A DNA stretch of 64,000 nucleotides from Rhizobium sp. (GTDB lineage Bacteria; Pseudomonadota; Alphaproteobacteria; Rhizobiales; Rhizobiaceae), in contig JAQGJP010000066.1 in the NCBI GenBank assembly GCA_028290545.1, positions 1-64,000 of the forward strand, read 5' to 3'. This document shows positions 10,812-21,422 of this stretch, piece after piece. Numbering within the stretch: the stretch's first letter is position 1; every line of letters begins with the position of its first letter. The notes beneath the pieces were generated by a model. It was not told the DNA's origin, searched no databases, and saw only the letters and a program-made list of their open reading frames with translations. A program made the translations under genes and the position numbers.

Positions 10812-12263
10812 ATGCAGTTGATCGAACCCGACGCCGTTGCAAAAATCGACCATGCCTGCTCAACCTCGGGAATTGCCGGCTATCAGTTGATGTCCGCTGC
10901 CGGTCTGGCTGTCGCGGCCGCGGCTCTGCGCCACTGGCCATCCGCAAAGCGCTTTGTCGTTCTCGCCGGCCCCGGTAACAATGGCGGCGACGGCTATGTC
11001 GCAGCCAACGCGTTGCTAGACAGTGGCGCAAGCGTGTCGATCTTCCAATTTTCCTCCGCTCCGCCGTCGACGGAAGATGCCCGGCGTGCGCTGCACGAAC
11101 GCGCAGTCGCGCCGTCGCCGATTATCGCCTATCAACCTGAGGCCGGGGATGTGATCGTCGATGCACTGTTCGGTGCCGGACTGGCGCGCGATCTTCCGGT
11201 TGAACTCGCAGCCCTCATCGAACGCGTGACCGAGGCTGGCATTCCGGTTCTCGCCGTCGACATGCCGAGCGGCATTGATGGGCGTACCGGCGCGGTCATG
11301 GGTGCAGCCTTCAACGCTGAGATCACCATCACCTTCATGGCGATGAAGCCCGGCCAGTTGTTGATGCCGGGACGCGACTATTGCGGCCGCCTGGAGATCG
11401 CCGGTATCGGTGTTCCCCAGCGCTACGTCGAGCAGTTTGCCAGCCGCACAAGCATCAACGGGCCGGAACTCTGGGCGAAATCCGACCGTCCCAAGAATTC
11501 CGCCTCACACAAATATCAGCATGGCTCGCTGGTGGTCTTCTCGGGATCGGCAAGCCATACAGGCGCGGCAAGACTGTCTGCGGAAGCGGGGCTGAAAGCC
11601 GGGGCGGGGCTGGTGACGATCGGCAGTCCAAGCGATGCAATGTCCACCAATGCCGCGCATCTGACCGCGGTGATGCTCCGCGAAATTGATGATCGGACAG
11701 CGCTCGACGAATGGCTGGCCGACAGGCGCCTCAGTGCTTTCGTGCTCGGACCGGGCTTCGGCATTGGCGACAAGGCGCGCGACTACGTTATGGCGCTTCG
11801 GGATCGCAACCTCGTGCTGGATGCCGATGGCATCAGTTCGTTCCGCGATTACCCGGAGCAATTGTTCTCGGCTTTTGCCAAAGGCGAGCCGCACCTGGTG
11901 CTGACGCCGCACGATGGCGAGTTCGCCCGCATTTTCCCCGATATCGCCGCCGATGACGCTCTCTCCAAGGTTCAGAAGACGACAGGAGCGGCGAAGCGTG
12001 CCCATGCGGTGGTCATCCTCAAAGGCGCCGACACGGTGGTCGCATCGCCTGATGGTCGGGCGGCAATCAACGCCAACGCGCCGCCCTGGCTTGCCACCGC
12101 CGGTTCGGGCGACGTTCTGGCCGGCATCTGCGGGGCGCTTCTGGCCCAGGGATATCCTGCGTATGAAGCGGCTTGTGCGGCGGTCTGGCATCATGGCGAA
12201 GCGGGCAACCGCGCCGGCAGGGGGCTGACGGCCGAAACGCTGGTCTCGCATATCGATATCTGA
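10812..12263 (+). CDS. nnr: Bifunctional NAD(P)H-hydrate epimerase / ADP-dependent NAD(P)H-hydrate dehydratase
   Basis: VLAGPGNNGGDGYVAA (YjeF_N) plus KYQHGSLVVFSGS, LTPHDGEFARIFP, WLATAGSGDVLAGI (YjeF_C). Confidence 0.93.
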   Translation: MQLIEPDAVAKIDHACSTSGIAGYQLMSAAGLAVAAAALRHWPSAKRFVVLAGPGNNGGDGYVAANALLDSGASVSIFQFSSAPPSTEDARRALHERAVAPSPIIAYQPEAGDVIVDALFGAGLARDLPVELAALIERVTEAGIPVLAVDMPSGIDGRTGAVMGAAFNAEITITFMAMKPGQLLMPGRDYCGRLEIAGIGVPQRYVEQFASRTSINGPELWAKSDRPKNSASHKYQHGSLVVFSGSASHTGAARLSAEAGLKAGAGLVTIGSPSDAMSTNAAHLTAVMLREIDDRTALDEWLADRRLSAFVLGPGFGIGDKARDYVMALRDRNLVLDADGISSFRDYPEQLFSAFAKGEPHLVLTPHDGEFARIFPDIAADDALSKVQKTTGAAKRAHAVVILKGADTVVASPDGRAAINANAPPWLATAGSGDVLAGICGALLAQGYPAYEAACAAVWHHGEAGNRAGRGLTAETLVSHIDI

Positions 12264-12271
12264 GCCAGGCT

Positions 12272-13918
12272 TCAGAGAAGCCGGCTGGTGCGCAACAGGC
12301 CGGCTTGGGACAGAACCGGATAGGCAATCGACACCAGCAGCGAATTAATTTCCTTGAGATCGCGCATCGTATCGATGTGGATGGATGATGTCTCGATGCT
12401 CGCGGCATTGCCGCCCGCCAGCCGCCTGATGTGCTTTTCCTCACTCTCCCGCACCATTTCGCGGACGATCTCTTTTTCCTGGACCAGTTGCCGGGCATGT
12501 TCCAGATCGCGGTTGACGATCAGGTTGAAGGCGAGGCGGGCATTGCGGATCACCCGCTGATGCATGACCGACAGCTCTTTCCAGCCTTCATCGGAAAAGA
12601 CTGCATTGCGCGCATGCTTCTTCTTCGCCTTGGCCAGCATGTTCTGCGAGATGACGTCGCCGACCTGTTCGAGATTGATTGCCGCACTCAGCAGGTCCTG
12701 CTGGCGGCGCGCAGCATCCTCATCCAGCTCGTTGCGGGACACGCGGGCCAGATACATCTTGATGTGGCTGTTATAGCGATCGACATTGTCGTCGAGTTTC
12801 TCGATGAAATCGATGTGTTGCGCGTCCGGCTTCTCGTAGACCTCGAAGATCCGGGTCAGCATGATTTCGATCTTGTCGCACATCGCCACGACCTCGCGAG
12901 TGGCGTTGTCGAGTGCGCGTGGCGGATTGTTGATGTCGGCCGGACTGAGCGCCGAGACATGATCGAGCGGCCTTGCGTCTGGTTTCGCGGCCTCCGGGAG
13001 AAGACGACCAAGCAGGTTCGCGATGGCCATGGCAAAGGGCAGGCCGATGATCAGCACGGCGGCATTGGCGATGATATGGACCCAGACGACGGTATCGCCC
13101 GGTTCGCGGAAGAAAGTCTCCGGCTTGACCATGAACATGAATTGCAGCGCCAGCGCGATCAGCATGCCGGCGCCGCGGATCATCACATTGCCGAGCGGCA
13201 CGATCCGCGCGGCCTTCTCCTCGCCACGGGTCAGCACCGCGCCGATGACGGCGCCGCCAAAATTGACCCCGAGCACGAACGGAATGATCAGGACCGGCGG
13301 CACGAGGCCCTGTTCGGTCAACGACGCAAAAAGCAGGATGGCCGCGACGCTGGAATGAAAACCCCATGTCAACAATGCGGCGAGAATGAACGCCGTCACC
13401 CAATCCTGCGTCAGATAGGTGATGATGACCGGCAGGATTTGGCTTTCCTTGAGCGGCAGGGATGCCTCGCCGATCAGCCGCAGCGATAACAGCAGCAGGC
13501 CGAGACCGAAGATGATGCGGCCGATTTCCCGCCAGCGGCGTGAACTGGTGCGAAAGGAAATCGTGCCGGCGATCAGCGCGATCGGGATCAGCAGCGAAAG
13601 ATCATGGCGGAGAATCTTGGTCACGAAGGCGGAGCCGAGATCGGCGCCCAGCAGCGAGGCGATGCCGATGCCGGCCGAGACATAGCCGCTCGCCGCAAAG
13701 CCCGAAACGATCAAGGCGACAGCCGTCGCACTCTGGAGAGCGATTGCCAGGAAGAAGCCGGCGGCAGCGGCGTTGACCCGGTTGCCCAGCGCATAGCGCA
13801 ATTGCTTGCGCATGAAGTCGCCATAGGCACGCTCGATGCCCGTGCGAACCATGCGCGTCGCCCAGAGGAGCAGCGCCACCGCACCCGCCAGATTGATGAA
13901 GATCACCGAGCCGCTCAA
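12272..13918 (-). CDS. Na/Pi cotransporter family protein with C-terminal PhoU-like domain
   Basis: LLWATRMVRTGIERAYG ... ALGNRVNAAAAGFFLAIALQSATAVALIVSGFAASG (Na_Pi_cotrans repeats); C-terminal helical PhoU-like region LEQVGDVISQNML. Confidence 0.9.
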   Translation of the reverse strand: MSGSVIFINLAGAVALLLWATRMVRTGIERAYGDFMRKQLRYALGNRVNAAAAGFFLAIALQSATAVALIVSGFAASGYVSAGIGIASLLGADLGSAFVTKILRHDLSLLIPIALIAGTISFRTSSRRWREIGRIIFGLGLLLLSLRLIGEASLPLKESQILPVIITYLTQDWVTAFILAALLTWGFHSSVAAILLFASLTEQGLVPPVLIIPFVLGVNFGGAVIGAVLTRGEEKAARIVPLGNVMIRGAGMLIALALQFMFMVKPETFFREPGDTVVWVHIIANAAVLIIGLPFAMAIANLLGRLLPEAAKPDARPLDHVSALSPADINNPPRALDNATREVVAMCDKIEIMLTRIFEVYEKPDAQHIDFIEKLDDNVDRYNSHIKMYLARVSRNELDEDAARRQQDLLSAAINLEQVGDVISQNMLAKAKKKHARNAVFSDEGWKELSVMHQRVIRNARLAFNLIVNRDLEHARQLVQEKEIVREMVRESEEKHIRRLAGGNAASIETSSIHIDTMRDLKEINSLLVSIAYPVLSQAGLLRTSRLL

Positions 13919-14043
13919 TCGTTGTCCACCTCCAGTGAAAAGAATCCGACATATCGGGCAAGGATATCGAACGAAAATGTATCGGAGCTTTCGCCGATGT
14001 CTTCAAGTCCAATTGCGGCATGCATCGTTCGGCTGCGTCATTG

Positions 14044-14061
14044 ATGACATTTTTATGACAT
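14044..14061 (-). promoter_or_regulatory. Pho box (PhoB-binding site)
   Basis: Minus strand ATGTCAT-AAAA-ATGTCAT: two 7-bp direct repeats, 4-bp spacer, about 126 bp upstream of the Na/Pi transporter start. Confidence 0.78.
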
Positions 14062-14174
14062 TATGCTCCACGCTCCGCGAAGCGTGAAGCGCCCGCCTTC
14101 GTTCTTGAAGAACTTCAATATCCGACATAAATTTATTCCTTTATAGAAGACAAGGAAATCAAATACGGAGTTCA

Positions 14175-14701
14175 ATGCCAATGTCTGTCCTAATGTCTAT
14201 GTTCGGAGAGGGCATAATATGGACGAAATCTTTTTCAGAAATGGCGGACGTATTGCGGCCAAATTCTCCTAAACTTATTTTGATAGACGGTCATTTCGGA
14301 GCCGGCAAATCCCGTCTTGCTGGGCAACTCTCACATATGTTCCAGTTAAAATTCCTAGACATTGATGATTTCTGCGAGCGGGGGCAGGGATCTTACCTAC
14401 CCCACATTGACTATGAAAAATTGAACAGTGAAATCGATGAAGTTGGTGGTCTAGTTCTGTCCGGGGCAATGGTACTTGCGATTGTTGAGAAGCTGAATCG
14501 CATGCGAGGCGCAAATCTGAAAATCGACGCCCAAATTTACGTCGTCAGACTAAGTCGCCAAACGGAGATATGGGCAGACGATGAGTACCATTAGATCAGC
14601 AACATCCGGACTGGGATGAGTTGGAAAACGAAATCGCCCTCTACAACAAAGAGTACAAGCCAACTCATTCTGCAACCCACGTGTTTCGCAGATGCGAATG
14701 A
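14175..14701 (+). pseudogene. P-loop NTPase/nucleoside kinase-like gene, frameshifted near the 3' end
   Basis: Walker A GHFGAGKSRL; ORF stops at 14594, but the -1 frame continues as ...LDQQHPDWDELENEIALYNKEYKPTHSATHVFRRCE* to 14701; locally AT-richer than its neighbours. Confidence 0.55.
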
Positions 14702-14784
14702 ATGACTTTAGAGTCAATCAAATGTGGCAAAGCCAATCAGGTTGATAGACGTTAGACGCGAACAATTGTGAGGGAGGCAGGATA

Positions 14785-17706
14785 TCACTCCGCAGCCGCC
14801 CGCCTGATCGGCCGGCGTTCCAGCAACTCCTTCAGAAACTGGCCGGTATAGGAGCGCTTTTCCTTGACCACCTGTTCCGGCGTGCCCTGGGCGATGATCT
14901 CGCCGCCGCCATCGCCACCTTCGGGGCCGAAATCGATAATCCAGTCGGCCGTCTTGATGACTTCGAGATTGTGCTCGATGACCACCACCGAGTTGCCCTG
15001 GTTGACCAGTTCGTGCAGCATTTCCAGGAGCTTGACGACGTCGTGGAAATGCAGGCCGGTGGTTGGCTCGTCGAGAATGTAGAGCGTGCGGCCGGTGGAT
15101 TTCTTCGACAGTTCCTTGGCGAGCTTGACGCGCTGCGCCTCGCCCCCCGACAGCGTGTTGGCCTGCTGGCCGACCTTGATATAGCCGAGGCCGACTTCCC
15201 TGAGCGAGGTCAGTTTGTCGCGCACGGCGGGGACGGCGGTGAAGAAATCGCAGCCTTCCTCGACGGTCATGTCGAGCACGTCGGATATCGACTTGCCCTT
15301 GAAGGTGACGTCGAGCGTCTCGCGATTGTAGCGCTTGCCGTGGCAGACGTCGCAAGTGACGTAGACATCCGGCAGGAAGTGCATCTCGATCTTGATCACG
15401 CCATCGCCCTGGCAGGCCTCGCACCGGCCGCCCTTGACGTTGAACGAGAAACGGCCCGGCGCATAGCCGCGTGCCTTGGCTTCCGGCAGGCCGGAAAACC
15501 AGTCGCGGATCGGCGTGAACGCGCCGGTATAGGTGGCGGGATTCGAGCGTGGTGTGCGGCCGATCGGCGACTGGTCGATATCGATCACCTTGTCGATATG
15601 CTCGAAACCGTCGATCTGATCGTGCTCCGACGGATTTTCCCGCGCACCCATGACGCGCCGAGCTGCAGCCTTGTAGAGCGTCTCGATCAGGAAGGTCGAT
15701 TTTCCGCCTCCGGAAACGCCGGTGACCGCCGTGAATATGCCAAGCGGGATTGCCGCCGTGACATTTTTGAGATTGTTGCCTCGGGCGCCGACGACCTTGA
15801 TTTCCTTGCCTTTCTTCGCCTTGCGCCGCTCGCCTGGCACGCTGACGGACAGTTCGCCGGACAGGTATTTACCGGTCAGCGATTTCGGATTGGCCATGAT
15901 ATCGGCAGGCGTGCCTTCGGCCACCACCTCGCCGCCATGGATGCCGGCGGCGGGGCCGATATCGACGACATAATCGGCGCTCATGATCGCATCCTCGTCA
16001 TGCTCGACGACGATCACCGTGTTGCCGATGTCGCGCAGATGCTTGAGCGTGTCGAGAAGGCGGGCGTTGTCGCGCTGATGCAGGCCGATCGAGGGCTCAT
16101 CGAGCACGTAGAGCACGCCGGTCAACCCGGAGCCGATCTGCGATGCCAGCCGGATGCGCTGGCTTTCGCCGCCCGACAGCGTGCCGGAATTGCGCGACAG
16201 GCTGAGATATTCAAGCCCGACATCGTTGAGGAACCGCAGGCGATCGCGGATCTCCTTGAGAATACGCACGGCGATTTCATTCTGCTTGGCGTTCAGCGTT
16301 GCCGGCAGCGTGTCGAACCAGCTGTTGGCGACGCGGATCGACATTTCCGAGACCTGGCCGATATGCAGCTTGTCGATCTTGACGGCGATCGCTTCCGGCT
16401 TCAGGCGATAGCCGGCGCAGGTCGGGCAGGGGGCAGCACTCATGAAGCGCTCTATATCCTCGCGCGACCAAGCGGAATCGGTTTCCTTCCAGCGGCGTTC
16501 GAGATTGGGAATGATGCCCTCGAACGTCTTTGTCGTCTGGTAGGAGCGGGCTCCATCGGCATAGTGGAAGGTGATTTCGCGCTTGCCGGTGCCATGCAGA
16601 ATGGCGTTCTGCGCCTCTTCGGAAATATCGCTCCAGCGCGAGGAAAGCTTGAATCCATAGGCCTTGCCGAGCGCTTCCAGCGTCTGCGAATAATAGGGGG
16701 ACGACGATTTCGCCCAGGGCGCCACGGCGCCATCGCGCAAGGTGCGCTGCGTCTCGGGCACGATCAGGTCCGGATCGATCTTCTGCTGTGAGCCCAAGCC
16801 ATCGCAGGCGGGGCAGGCGCCGAAGGGATTGTTGAACGAAAACAGCCGCGGTTCGATTTCCGGAATGGTGAAGCCGGATACCGGGCAGGCGAACTTTTCC
16901 GAAAACATCACCCGCTCATGGGTGTCGTTCAGCGACTTGTTGGCGGAGCCACCCTCGGATGTTTCCTCCGGCGGCAGAGGCTTGTCGGCGAATTCGGCGA
17001 TTGCCAGGCCATCGGCCAGCCGCAGGCAGGTCTCCATGCTGTCAGCCAGTCGCGCGGCCATGTCCTGACGGACGACGATGCGATCGACGACGACATCGAT
17101 ATCGTGCTTGTATTTCTTGTCGAGAACCGGCGCTTCGGCGATCTCATAGAACTGCCCGTCGATCTTGACGCGCTGAAACCCCTTCTTCATCAGTTCGGCG
17201 AGTTCCTTCTTGTACTCGCCCTTGCGGCCGCGAACGATCGGCGCGAGGATATAGAGCCTGGTGCCTTCCTCATAGGCGAGTACGCGATCGACCATCTGGC
17301 TGACCGTCTGGCTTTCGATCGGCAGGCCGGTGGCCGGCGAATAGGGCACGCCGACGCGGGCGAACAGCAGGCGCATGTAATCGTAAATCTCGGTGACCGT
17401 GCCGACCGTCGAGCGCGGATTGCGCGACGTGGTCTTCTGCTCGATCGAGATCGCCGGCGACAGGCCGTCGATCTGGTCGACATCCGGCTTCTGCATCATT
17501 TCCAGGAACTGGCGCGCATAGGCCGACAGGCTTTCGACATAACGCCTCTGGCCCTCGGCATAGATCGTGTCGAAGGCGAGCGACGATTTGCCCGAGCCCG
17601 ACAGGCCGGTCATGACGATCAGGCTGTTGCGCGGCAGATCGAGATCGATGCCCTTGAGATTGTGCTCGCGCGCGCCGCGGATGGAAATGGTCTTGTGTTC
17701 GCTCAT
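14785..17706 (-). CDS. uvrA: Excinuclease ABC subunit A
   Basis: [56 protein letters not shown], zinc-finger motifs, [12 protein letters not shown]. Confidence 0.98.
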   Translation of the reverse strand: MSEHKTISIRGAREHNLKGIDLDLPRNSLIVMTGLSGSGKSSLAFDTIYAEGQRRYVESLSAYARQFLEMMQKPDVDQIDGLSPAISIEQKTTSRNPRSTVGTVTEIYDYMRLLFARVGVPYSPATGLPIESQTVSQMVDRVLAYEEGTRLYILAPIVRGRKGEYKKELAELMKKGFQRVKIDGQFYEIAEAPVLDKKYKHDIDVVVDRIVVRQDMAARLADSMETCLRLADGLAIAEFADKPLPPEETSEGGSANKSLNDTHERVMFSEKFACPVSGFTIPEIEPRLFSFNNPFGACPACDGLGSQQKIDPDLIVPETQRTLRDGAVAPWAKSSSPYYSQTLEALGKAYGFKLSSRWSDISEEAQNAILHGTGKREITFHYADGARSYQTTKTFEGIIPNLERRWKETDSAWSREDIERFMSAAPCPTCAGYRLKPEAIAVKIDKLHIGQVSEMSIRVANSWFDTLPATLNAKQNEIAVRILKEIRDRLRFLNDVGLEYLSLSRNSGTLSGGESQRIRLASQIGSGLTGVLYVLDEPSIGLHQRDNARLLDTLKHLRDIGNTVIVVEHDEDAIMSADYVVDIGPAAGIHGGEVVAEGTPADIMANPKSLTGKYLSGELSVSVPGERRKAKKGKEIKVVGARGNNLKNVTAAIPLGIFTAVTGVSGGGKSTFLIETLYKAAARRVMGARENPSEHDQIDGFEHIDKVIDIDQSPIGRTPRSNPATYTGAFTPIRDWFSGLPEAKARGYAPGRFSFNVKGGRCEACQGDGVIKIEMHFLPDVYVTCDVCHGKRYNRETLDVTFKGKSISDVLDMTVEEGCDFFTAVPAVRDKLTSLREVGLGYIKVGQQANTLSGGEAQRVKLAKELSKKSTGRTLYILDEPTTGLHFHDVVKLLEMLHELVNQGNSVVVIEHNLEVIKTADWIIDFGPEGGDGGGEIIAQGTPEQVVKEKRSYTGQFLKELLERRPIRRAAAE

Positions 17707-17845
17707 CGTGCCTGCTTTGTGCCTTCTGTCTTGCCCTTATACGCAAGTCGCCGTCTGTCCGCGCGCGCGCTGAAACAATATCCCGAACAATATCCCGCTT
17801 TTCCACAGGCCGCGACTCTGTTGACAGACATCGCGGAAATGCATA

Positions 17846-17860
17846 GAACATATGCGGAAC
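17846..17860. promoter_or_regulatory. LexA/SOS box shared by uvrA and ssb
   Basis: GAAC-ATATGCG-GAAC, exact match to the alphaproteobacterial GAAC-N7-GAAC (GTTC-N7-GTTC) operator, in the divergent uvrA/ssb region. Confidence 0.82.
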
Positions 17861-17988
17861 AAATGAAAGTCCCGTTTTTCTGTGGATTGGACGTCACCGG
17901 GGGCGCATTGGTTCCACCAAAGGGGTAAAGTCGGCGAGACTATTTCTTCGGGCGTTTAGGCGTCCCTTTTCGTGAACAGGATATTGGT

Positions 17989-18513
17989 ATGGCGGGCAGT
18001 GTAAACAAGGTCATTCTGGTTGGCAATCTCGGCGCGGACCCGGAAATCCGCCGCACGCAGGATGGCAAGGCGATCGTCAATCTGAGTGTCGCCACTTCCG
18101 AGAACTGGCGCGATCGCAATTCCGGCGAACGGCGCGAGAAAACCGAGTGGCACAGGGTGGTGATCTTCAACGAGGGATTGGCCAAAGTCGCCGAGCAATT
18201 TCTGAAAAAGGGCTCGAAGGTCTATCTCGAGGGGCAATTGCAGACCCGCAAATGGACCGATCAGGCCGGAGTGGACAAATATTCGACCGAAGTCGTGCTG
18301 CAGAACTTCAACTCCAACCTGACGCTGCTCGATGGGCGCCAGGATGGTCCGGGCGGTGGCCAGCGTGTCCAGGGCGGCTATGACGACAACAATTACGACA
18401 GCGGCGACAACAACAATCGCAGCAGCGCACCGGCCCGCTCCCCGCAGGCGAACCGCCCGGCCCAGAATGCGCCGTCCTTCTCGCGAGACATGGACGACGA
18501 CATCCCGTTCTAG
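17989..18513 (+). CDS. ssb: Single-stranded DNA-binding protein
   Basis: [37 protein letters not shown] ... acidic C-terminal tail DMDDDIPF. Confidence 0.97.
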   Translation: MAGSVNKVILVGNLGADPEIRRTQDGKAIVNLSVATSENWRDRNSGERREKTEWHRVVIFNEGLAKVAEQFLKKGSKVYLEGQLQTRKWTDQAGVDKYSTEVVLQNFNSNLTLLDGRQDGPGGGQRVQGGYDDNNYDSGDNNNRSSAPARSPQANRPAQNAPSFSRDMDDDIPF

Positions 18514-18901
18514 AAGGGAACTGCGAAGGTTTTGTAAACTTTCGCCGCAAGCAGATAGCCTTGCTGCGTTAAATTGAAAGTTTACGAATTTGCGGGTGGT
18601 TTAGCGGTAACTGGCTCAGGCCCAAGGAACAAGAGAGTTTATTGCCGAGATGGATCAGGCAATTTTGCTCATGCTCCAGGCGTTCGTTCGCCTGCGGCTG
18701 ATGGCTGAAGCGTCGCGAGGTGATTCCGGTCAGGACAGAGCAAGTCTCTTGACTTTCTGTGGACAACTATTCAAACACCACGCAGAAGGTTGGGTGGTAT
18801 CGCCACCTAACAGCCACTGAAACAACGGAACGGTCGGGGAACGAAAGGGAACCAACGGCATTCTCCTGTTCATGATTTTGTGGCATAAGAGAGTGACAGC
18901 G

Positions 18902-19231
18902 ATGACTGACAGGGTGATTTCAAGAATGCCGGCCAAAATCTATCGTCCCGCCAAGACTGCAATGCAATCGGGCAAAGCCAAGACCAATATCTGGGTACTG
19001 GAATATGAGCAGGAAAAACCGCGCGTCATCGATTCGGTGACCGGCTATACGGGCTCGGGCGATATGCGCCAGCAACTCAAGCTGAATTTCGAGACTCAGG
19101 AACTTGCCGAAGCCTACGCCAAGCGCGAAGGCATCGAATACAGGGTGATCGAGCCGAAGGACGCGACTCGGAAGAACGTATCCTACACCGACAATTTTCG
19201 TTATACGCGGACACAGCCCTGGACACATTGA
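18902..19231 (+). CDS. ETC complex I subunit family protein (NDUFS4-like)
   Basis: ARIYRPAKTAMQSGKAKT-like N-terminus, WVLEYEQEKPR, LKLNFETQELAEAYAKREGIEYRV; start MTDRV at 18902. Confidence 0.88.
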   Translation: MTDRVISRMPAKIYRPAKTAMQSGKAKTNIWVLEYEQEKPRVIDSVTGYTGSGDMRQQLKLNFETQELAEAYAKREGIEYRVIEPKDATRKNVSYTDNFRYTRTQPWTH

Positions 19232-19285
19232 CGTCCATGCTGCTTGCTGCAGTATTCAGTTTCGTCCCGGCGGACGGACAAGAGC

Positions 19286-19362
<77 letters not shown>

Positions 19363-19761
19363 ACACTTTCTACTTCACCTCCTTGCCTGGAAAATTGACA
19401 AATCCCACCGGGTTCGGAAGGGCTATGTCTGGGCTCTTGCCGGTTCTCGCCGGCTTTCATGCCTGGCTCAACCGCTCGCCGAGCGATCATGGATTGGGCG
19501 TTTGAAAATTGAATATTCGCTATAACGCTGACAGCAGGCGGCTGTTCATGCGGCCGAGTTCCGGGATCGTCTGGCGGTGGTTGATCCAGCATTGTGATGG
19601 AGCGTGCGACGTTCATGACAATCCCCATTCCGAGGGTCTGGGACGTCAGCTACCCTGCCTGGCCGCGGGCGCCGTTTCGATGACGCTGAGGAGGAGAAAC
19701 GAATCACTGGAATATTGCGGAAGTATCGTCCCGCATCATTTCGTCGTTCTTCGGGGCAACC

Positions 19762-21009
19762 TCACGGACCTGGTGTGCCTGATGCGGTTCGCTGACTGAG
19801 TTGAGTCGGAAGCGAGCCTCGCCGGATGATCAGCGGGATGGCCAGAAAGGCTGCAGCTCCCGCGAGGCCAATGCCAGCGACGGCCCAAAGTGAGGGTACG
19901 ACACCAATCCCCGACATCGATGCCGACATTGCCACGGGGGCGATAGCCGAGGTGAACTGTTTTGCCGACGTACACCAGCCGAGACGCTTGCCGTAGCCTT
20001 CGCGGCCGAACAGTTCCAAGGGAAGTGTGCCGCCGACTATACTCGTCAAGCCCGATCCAAGTCCCAGGAGAACCGCGAAAATTATCGCACCCGCGATCCA
20101 TGGCGAAGTGGGAAGCAGGATCAACAGACCGACCGGAAGAAAGAGCGCCGCGATCACCGCCAGCCATGTTTGGGAGAGCGCGCCTCCGAAGAGCAGGTTT
20201 ATGAACCGGCTGGCGACCTGCGATGGACCGAACAAGGATGCAACGTAGATGCCGAATGCGCCAAGTCCGAGTGCGTGCGTCAGTGGAACCATGTGGACCA
20301 ATACGGCCGCCAGTGCATACCCCTCGACGGCGAAGCCGATCAGCATCAGCACGAACACCAACTGTCCGTTCGCGGGAGTCCCGCTTTCCATCACCTTCGG
20401 AGGCATGGATGGGGCGACCTGCTGATCAATTCTGGTCCTGGACGTCAGCTTCGCGAGCCACAGGTGGATCGGAAGGCATATGCCGAGATTCATCGTGGCA
20501 TACAGCAAAAACACCTGCCGCCACGACATCCATTCATGCAGCCAGGATGTCAACGGCCAGAAGAGGGTCGACGCGAAGCCTGCAATCAGGGTCAAATGGA
20601 CAATCGATTTCTGCGCCGTTGGACCGCCGAGCTGAACGATGGCCACGAATGCAGTGCTGTAAAGGACGGTTGCCGCGACGACTTGCATCAGCGCGAGTGC
20701 CAGGAAAAACGTCACCGGTCCTGGAGCGACTGCAGTCAGAACGAGTGCAAGCGCGGCCCCAGCCGATCCGGCCGCCATCAGCCGTCCTGCACCGATGCGG
20801 TCAGCCCAGTGCCCGGCCAAAGGAGCGGCCAGACTGCTGACCAGCAGCGAAGCCGAGAATGCGCCAAATATCCATTGCTCGCTCCATTCCAGTTGCCGGG
20901 CAATATCCGGCACCAGGATGCTGAAGGCATAGTAGAGGGTGCCATAGCCAATGATCTGGGTAAGGCCGAGCCCCCAGAGGGCTGAGACTGGCAGTTTCCG
21001 GTTATCCAT
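19762..21009 (-). CDS. MFS transporter in the ars cluster (candidate arsenical efflux, possibly ArsK-like)
   Basis: 12-TM MFS architecture (GLTQIIGYGTLYYAFSILVPDIARQL ... GHWADRIGAGRLM); downstream of arsR and the flavoprotein remnant. Confidence 0.82.
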   Translation of the reverse strand: MDNRKLPVSALWGLGLTQIIGYGTLYYAFSILVPDIARQLEWSEQWIFGAFSASLLVSSLAAPLAGHWADRIGAGRLMAAGSAGAALALVLTAVAPGPVTFFLALALMQVVAATVLYSTAFVAIVQLGGPTAQKSIVHLTLIAGFASTLFWPLTSWLHEWMSWRQVFLLYATMNLGICLPIHLWLAKLTSRTRIDQQVAPSMPPKVMESGTPANGQLVFVLMLIGFAVEGYALAAVLVHMVPLTHALGLGAFGIYVASLFGPSQVASRFINLLFGGALSQTWLAVIAALFLPVGLLILLPTSPWIAGAIIFAVLLGLGSGLTSIVGGTLPLELFGREGYGKRLGWCTSAKQFTSAIAPVAMSASMSGIGVVPSLWAVAGIGLAGAAAFLAIPLIIRRGSLPTQLSQRTASGTPGP

Positions 21010-21046
21010 TACTCAAACGCTTTCAATCAGGCACTCGGTTTCAGTG

Positions 21047-21369
21047 GGCCGAGGTTCGCAACCAGACCTGTTTCCCGACTTCAACGAGCGGGACCGGGTA
21101 TTCCTCGACGATATCACGGCCGTTCGGCAGACAATTCGGCATCGGCGCTTGCCAACCCCGGCGGTCCAGCAGCGGCCGGGCAGCATCATCGATACTGTGT
21201 TTCCACGGGGAGAAAACCCGCACATGTCCCCAGTCCGTCAGAGATGCACCGACTGTTTTGCCGCGTTCGAAAATAAGGGGACGGGATTGCGGGAGACCAG
21301 GTGAGCGGCGGCAAGTCCAACAGGTCCGACTCCGATACCGCAGAACGGGAATTCATTGTTTGCTCTCAT
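21047..21369 (-). pseudogene. Truncated, frameshifted FAD/NAD(P)-dependent oxidoreductase
   Basis: MRANNEFPFCGIGVGPVGLAAAHLVSRNPVPL (dinucleotide-binding motif), frame shift, then IFERGKTVGASLTDWGHVRVFSPWKHSIDDAARPLLDRRGW...GRDIVEEYPVPLVEVG..., stop after about 105 codons. Confidence 0.78.
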
Positions 21370-21422
21370 TTATTCAAATTCCGTAGTTCTAGAATAATAG
21401 AAACATAAAGCCCAAAAAGAGA

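Noticed and set aside
14971-16791. 606-aa plus-strand ORF opposite uvrA
   Set aside because: Shadow ORF; composition (HxxDxD-rich) is typical of antisense of GC-rich genes.
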